A stretch of DNA of 64,000 nucleotides, taken from contig CM034102.1 of assembly GCA_019914945.1 (NCBI GenBank), positions 16,543,501-16,607,500 on the forward strand, in the 5' to 3' direction. How positions within the stretch are numbered: position 1 is the stretch's first letter; each line of letters opens with the position of its first letter. The notes beneath the pieces were generated by a model. It saw only the letters and a list, made by a program, of their open reading frames with translations, was not told where the DNA came from and made no database searches. The translations under genes and the position numbers were made by a program. Source of the DNA: Typha latifolia. Its lineage: Eukaryota; Streptophyta; Magnoliopsida; Poales; Typhaceae. Positions 61,270 to 64,000 of the stretch are shown piece after piece.

Positions 61270-61352
61270 TCTCGGTTCCCTCTTTGCTTCGCTTCTTCCT
61301 CTCTGTAGTCTCAATTTTCAATTTTTTTTTTCTTTTGTTAGCTCTTCCGGAG

Positions 61353-61877
61353 ATGGCGCTGGTCGAAGCCTTGGTGTTCCGCTACGGCGCTAGCCTCAGC
61401 GGGTACGTCTGGGCATGGATCGCCCTACTCGCCGCCGCACTCGGGATCTGGCGCGTTAGAGCCGTGGCTTCCAAATCCGACACTCCTTCTCCTCCTCCTC
61501 CTCCTCCCTCCACTTCCCAATTAGTGGTCTCCAGGATTGCCGAGCTGGCCCCGGCGGCGACTCCCTCCCACGTAGAGCGGCCGCTAAGGAGCCACGTGGA
61601 GGGAGAGGGGACTCCCAAGGGTCGCTTCACGGCGTACTTCAACGTGGAGGCTAACGTAGAGGAACGGGAGGAGGACGAGGAGGGCGACGACGTTAGTGAC
61701 GTCGACGGCGAGTCGCCGTTAGAGTGGGAATGGACGGCGGTTACGAGAACGAGGGACTTGGGGTGGTATCATTACCAGGATATGACAGCTCTAACCGGTA
61801 GAGTGGTTAGATTATGGGGTGACGGCGGGATGACGCCGACGTCACCGAGGGTCAACCGCGCGAGACGGCGGATGTAG
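61353..61877 (+). CDS. Uncharacterised small single-exon membrane protein
   Basis: I do not recognise a named family. One exon of 174 residues. Residues 1-10 (MALVEALVFR) precede a hydrophobic segment at about 18-34 that includes WAWIALLAAALGIWRV. A Pro-rich linker (PSPPPPPPST) and an acidic stretch with EEREEDEEGDDVSD follow. The C-terminal block has LEWEWTAVTRTRDLGWYHYQ and LTGRVVRLWGDGG, then a basic end. Coding GC is high, like the KCS gene and unlike the flanks, and the start lies close after a CT-rich leader. The conserved-looking Trp-rich block suggests a genuine plant family of small anchored proteins. An upstream frame is open from 60933 but has no coding character before 61353. Confidence 0.75.
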   Translation: MALVEALVFRYGASLSGYVWAWIALLAAALGIWRVRAVASKSDTPSPPPPPPSTSQLVVSRIAELAPAATPSHVERPLRSHVEGEGTPKGRFTAYFNVEANVEEREEDEEGDDVSDVDGESPLEWEWTAVTRTRDLGWYHYQDMTALTGRVVRLWGDGGMTPTSPRVNRARRRM

Positions 61878-63130
61878 GGGCATGATGGGAATGTATTGTT
61901 TAAACTTGCAAAGATTCATGGTTTTGCTCTTCCTCTGTTTTCTTATGTAAATGATTGCTTCTGTGCTTTGGATATTGAAATATTTGTTTTGGATATTGAA
62001 ATATTCTTGGATTTTTTTAGACAAAGTACATCTCGTGATCGATCAAATATATATATATTTGAGATTATTAGCTAACAACCCTCATAAGTAGCCCCACACT
62101 ACTTAAACAATAAGATTATACTAATTTGCTGGTGCCTGTCTCTGTTCATGATATCCACTTTATATGATATATAAATCAATGGTAGTTTCCTAACGATACC
62201 AAACATATGATTAGTCTATCATCCACTTTATATGATATAAACATCAATGGTACTTTCGTAACGATACCAAACATATGATTAGTCCATCATACGAGCTTGG
62301 CGACCAGTGAGCAAAACCAAAACAATTGAAAGAAGAATAAGTAAGCAGGTAATATAATTATCACTTAAGCTCGCAGTCTATGCATTTTACATCATTCTAT
62401 AATTTTATAAAAAAACTTACTTGTTGCTGCAGAGAATAATTAAATCCAAGGAATAGAAAAATTGGACAAGATGATAATAAGCCCAACAAATACACCCAAG
62501 AAAGGAGGGAAGGTTATAAGTAATGGAAATGAAATGGCACGCATGTACCCAACCGAGGTAGTGACTTCCTGCATAGATATGACCAACAAAGCTTGGCTGT
62601 TCCTGTGCAGTTTGATTTGATATTACGAATACAGGTTTCATTCATATGACAACAACTAACCAACAACTCCAGGTAGATGAGCAGTAAAGCCTACAAGATT
62701 GCAAGATTAACACAACCACACACAACTGATGAAGACTAGAATGCTGAAATAGGCCCTCGTTTTGCATAATGTCAGCTCAGAGAATTCAAAAGCTTCAGTC
62801 ATGGCTCCAAAGAGCAATTTAACAGCAACTGAAAGATTAGTAATGCTTCCTACATACTTTGTAGAAAATTTAGGTAGGTGTTTGCTGAATAATGTGTGAC
62901 TTGTGAAGCAGATATACTTAGAACTTAGAAAGCACAGAGATGAACTCCAGGCTATTCGGGCTCTGTTGTACACTTCCCTCAGCTTGGATCTTTCTTCTTG
63001 TTTTTCTTCCCTTTTCAGATTCCAACAGTGAAGCTAAAAAACCAAAGGGAAAAAACAAAAATCCAAGGGCACAAGGCCTAATTATCGTTCATCATGCCTT
63101 CGGACCAAGTTTTCAAATATCACACCTTGG
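61878..63130. other. Intergenic region with a 68-bp tandem duplication
   Basis: It lies between the 3' ends of the membrane-protein gene and the KASII-like gene. It contains the duplication at 62153-62288. Short minus-strand frames near 62417-62973 have no domain. Part of it is probably the KASII 3' UTR. Confidence 0.4.
62153..62288. repeat. 68-bp tandem duplication
   Basis: Two copies start with ATCCACTTTATATGATAT at 62153 and 62221 and share AACGATACCAAACATATGAT near their ends. They differ at a handful of bases. Confidence 0.9.
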
Positions 63131-63469
63131 TCACTTATAAGGTGCAAACAGAATTGACGAGTTGTGTCCACCAAATCCAAAGGAGTTAGATAGTGCCACC
63201 TTCACATCCAGCCTTTCCTTACTTGACCCCACTAGCAAGCCGACATCCTATATCCAAAAAATTACAGTCAGATAACATTAACAAGCTCCAAATTTGATAC
63301 ATATATGTAGATCTAACACCATGAGATGAAAATAGTTCATGCTCCCTTGCACCAAAGGACAATTGTAAGAACAAAACTGCTGGAAGTTCAAAGGACAACA
63401 AGAATATACCACAATTTTCTCTGGGTTGTCTAGATTTATATTTGGATGAATCCATCCTGTCCTTATTGC
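63131..63469 (-). CDS. 3-oxoacyl-ACP synthase, KASII-like (C-terminal exons, partial)
   Basis: KASII is a plastid condensing enzyme of fatty-acid synthesis, elongating 16:0-ACP to 18:0-ACP. Only the last two exons are inside the window (descending): 63469-63410, encoding AIRTGWIHPNINLDNPEKIV, and 63247-63131, which includes RLDVKVALSNSFGFGGHNSS and ends ILFAPYK. The SNSFGFGGHNSS block near the C-terminus is the ketoacyl-synthase signature, and the ILFAPYK end fits KASII better than KASI or the mitochondrial form. The rest of the gene must lie beyond 64000. No further exon is visible between 63470 and 64000, so that intron is over 530 bp. Confidence 0.88.
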
Positions 63470-64000
63470 CTGCAATGTGACGACCAAAATCATCAGAACA
63501 GAGGCGGAACATCAAGAGAGATACCTTGCATGTAATGGGAGAAAAAAGTAATAAAACAATTGCATTTGCAGTGGCACCTAAATTCAGTCTTGATTATTAA
63601 TGTACATAGCACTATAGTCCTCAAAATTGGGGCGGAAGTTGACCGGGTCAGAGGTCGGATCACTAGGTTATCGGTTCAACTAGAGGTTCACCCGGTCGGA
63701 TATCTAATTTTTTAAAATATTTTTAACATATCTAAAAAATATATAGATAGTTCAAAATAATTTTGAAAACAAAAAAAGAAAAGCAGCATAGTTCTGTTTT
63801 CTATTACTTAGCTATTTCTAACTAATCTTTATGTTTAACAACATCAAAATTTAAAAACTTATGGCATTGTATATCACAGCTAACAACATATTCATCAATT
63901 CCTAAATAGTAACAAAACAGTATTTTAGTAGCTAAACATTTCAACACATAATTACAGTTTATTAGCAAGAAACATGAAATTAAGTAGAACTATAAAAATT
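63470..64000. other. KASII-like intron with a repeat remnant
   Basis: AT-rich intronic sequence. At 63641-63697 a GC-richer stretch is bounded by GACCGGGT and its reverse complement ACCCGGTC. It resembles the end of a dispersed plant repeat. No exon is visible. Confidence 0.5.

Larger units (their letters stand above)
57696..61352. other. Long intergenic region with low-complexity tracts
   Basis: It contains a CT microsatellite (58319-58349), a long T run near 58537-58556, an A run (59334-59353), a C run (59420-59434) and an orphan coding-like stretch on the minus strand (60085-60300). From about 60930 the sequence becomes GC-rich and is probably the promoter and leader of the gene at 61353. 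An AT microsatellite lies at 61239-61264. No complete gene is recognised. Confidence 0.4.

Noticed and set aside
60933..61352. In-frame upstream extension of the 61353 gene
   Set aside because: The region has promoter-like features and an AT microsatellite that would encode an Ile/Tyr run. The ATG at 61353 follows a CT-rich leader and starts the gene-like part.

Overview
The window is nuclear DNA of a flowering plant. The genes are split by AT-rich GT-AG introns and encode plant-specific families: LAZY/DRO1, JAZ/TIFY, FLZ zinc finger, 3-ketoacyl-CoA synthase, DUF936, and chloroplast CPN20 and peroxiredoxin Q. Some genes, notably the KCS at 41654-43536, are very GC-rich beside AT-rich neighbours. 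Together with the protein styles this suggests a monocot, probably not a grass, but the species cannot be named from this sequence. I rebuilt gene models by joining exons in phase. Fifteen genes are complete from start to stop and one (KASII-like) runs off the right edge.

Layout: LAZY/DRO1-like (+, 562-1976); ALG1/TURAN mannosyltransferase (-, 4128-10385), head-to-head with a seven-TM GOST/TMEM87-like protein (+, 10962-13502); COQ9 (-, 14610-17529); a 583-bp element with long terminal inverted repeats (17655-18237); membrane-anchored GH28 polygalacturonase-like protein (+, 19017-22740); JAZ/TIFY (+, 23968-25617); UBP1 RNA-binding protein (+, 28474-33241); FLZ protein (-, 34546-35409); RNA polymerase subunit 9 (-, 38235-40534), head-to-head with a KCS (+, 41654-43536); chloroplast CPN20 (+, 44283-46138); DUF936 protein (+, 47823-50335); peroxiredoxin Q (+, 50972-53132); an uncharacterised Pro/Ser/Gln-rich protein with an EAR-like motif (+, 56241-57695); a small uncharacterised membrane protein (+, 61353-61877); and the 3' end of a KASII-like gene (-, 63131-63469).

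These are independent single-copy-style genes, not an operon or cluster. Shared themes are only loose: hormone and growth control (LAZY, JAZ, FLZ), fatty-acid synthesis (KCS, KASII), organelle function (COQ9, CPN20, PrxQ) and secretory-pathway glycosylation (ALG1, with the GOST protein across a shared promoter). I found no tRNA or rRNA gene, CRISPR array, viral insertion or intact autonomous transposon. I found no convincing undescribed system. The most interesting points are small: the six-base first exon of the LAZY gene, a GC-AG intron and a UPR-type promoter box at ALG1, the inverted-repeat element just upstream of COQ9, the GH28 protein without the usual His motif, the Jas intron of the JAZ gene, and two uncharacterised plant proteins.
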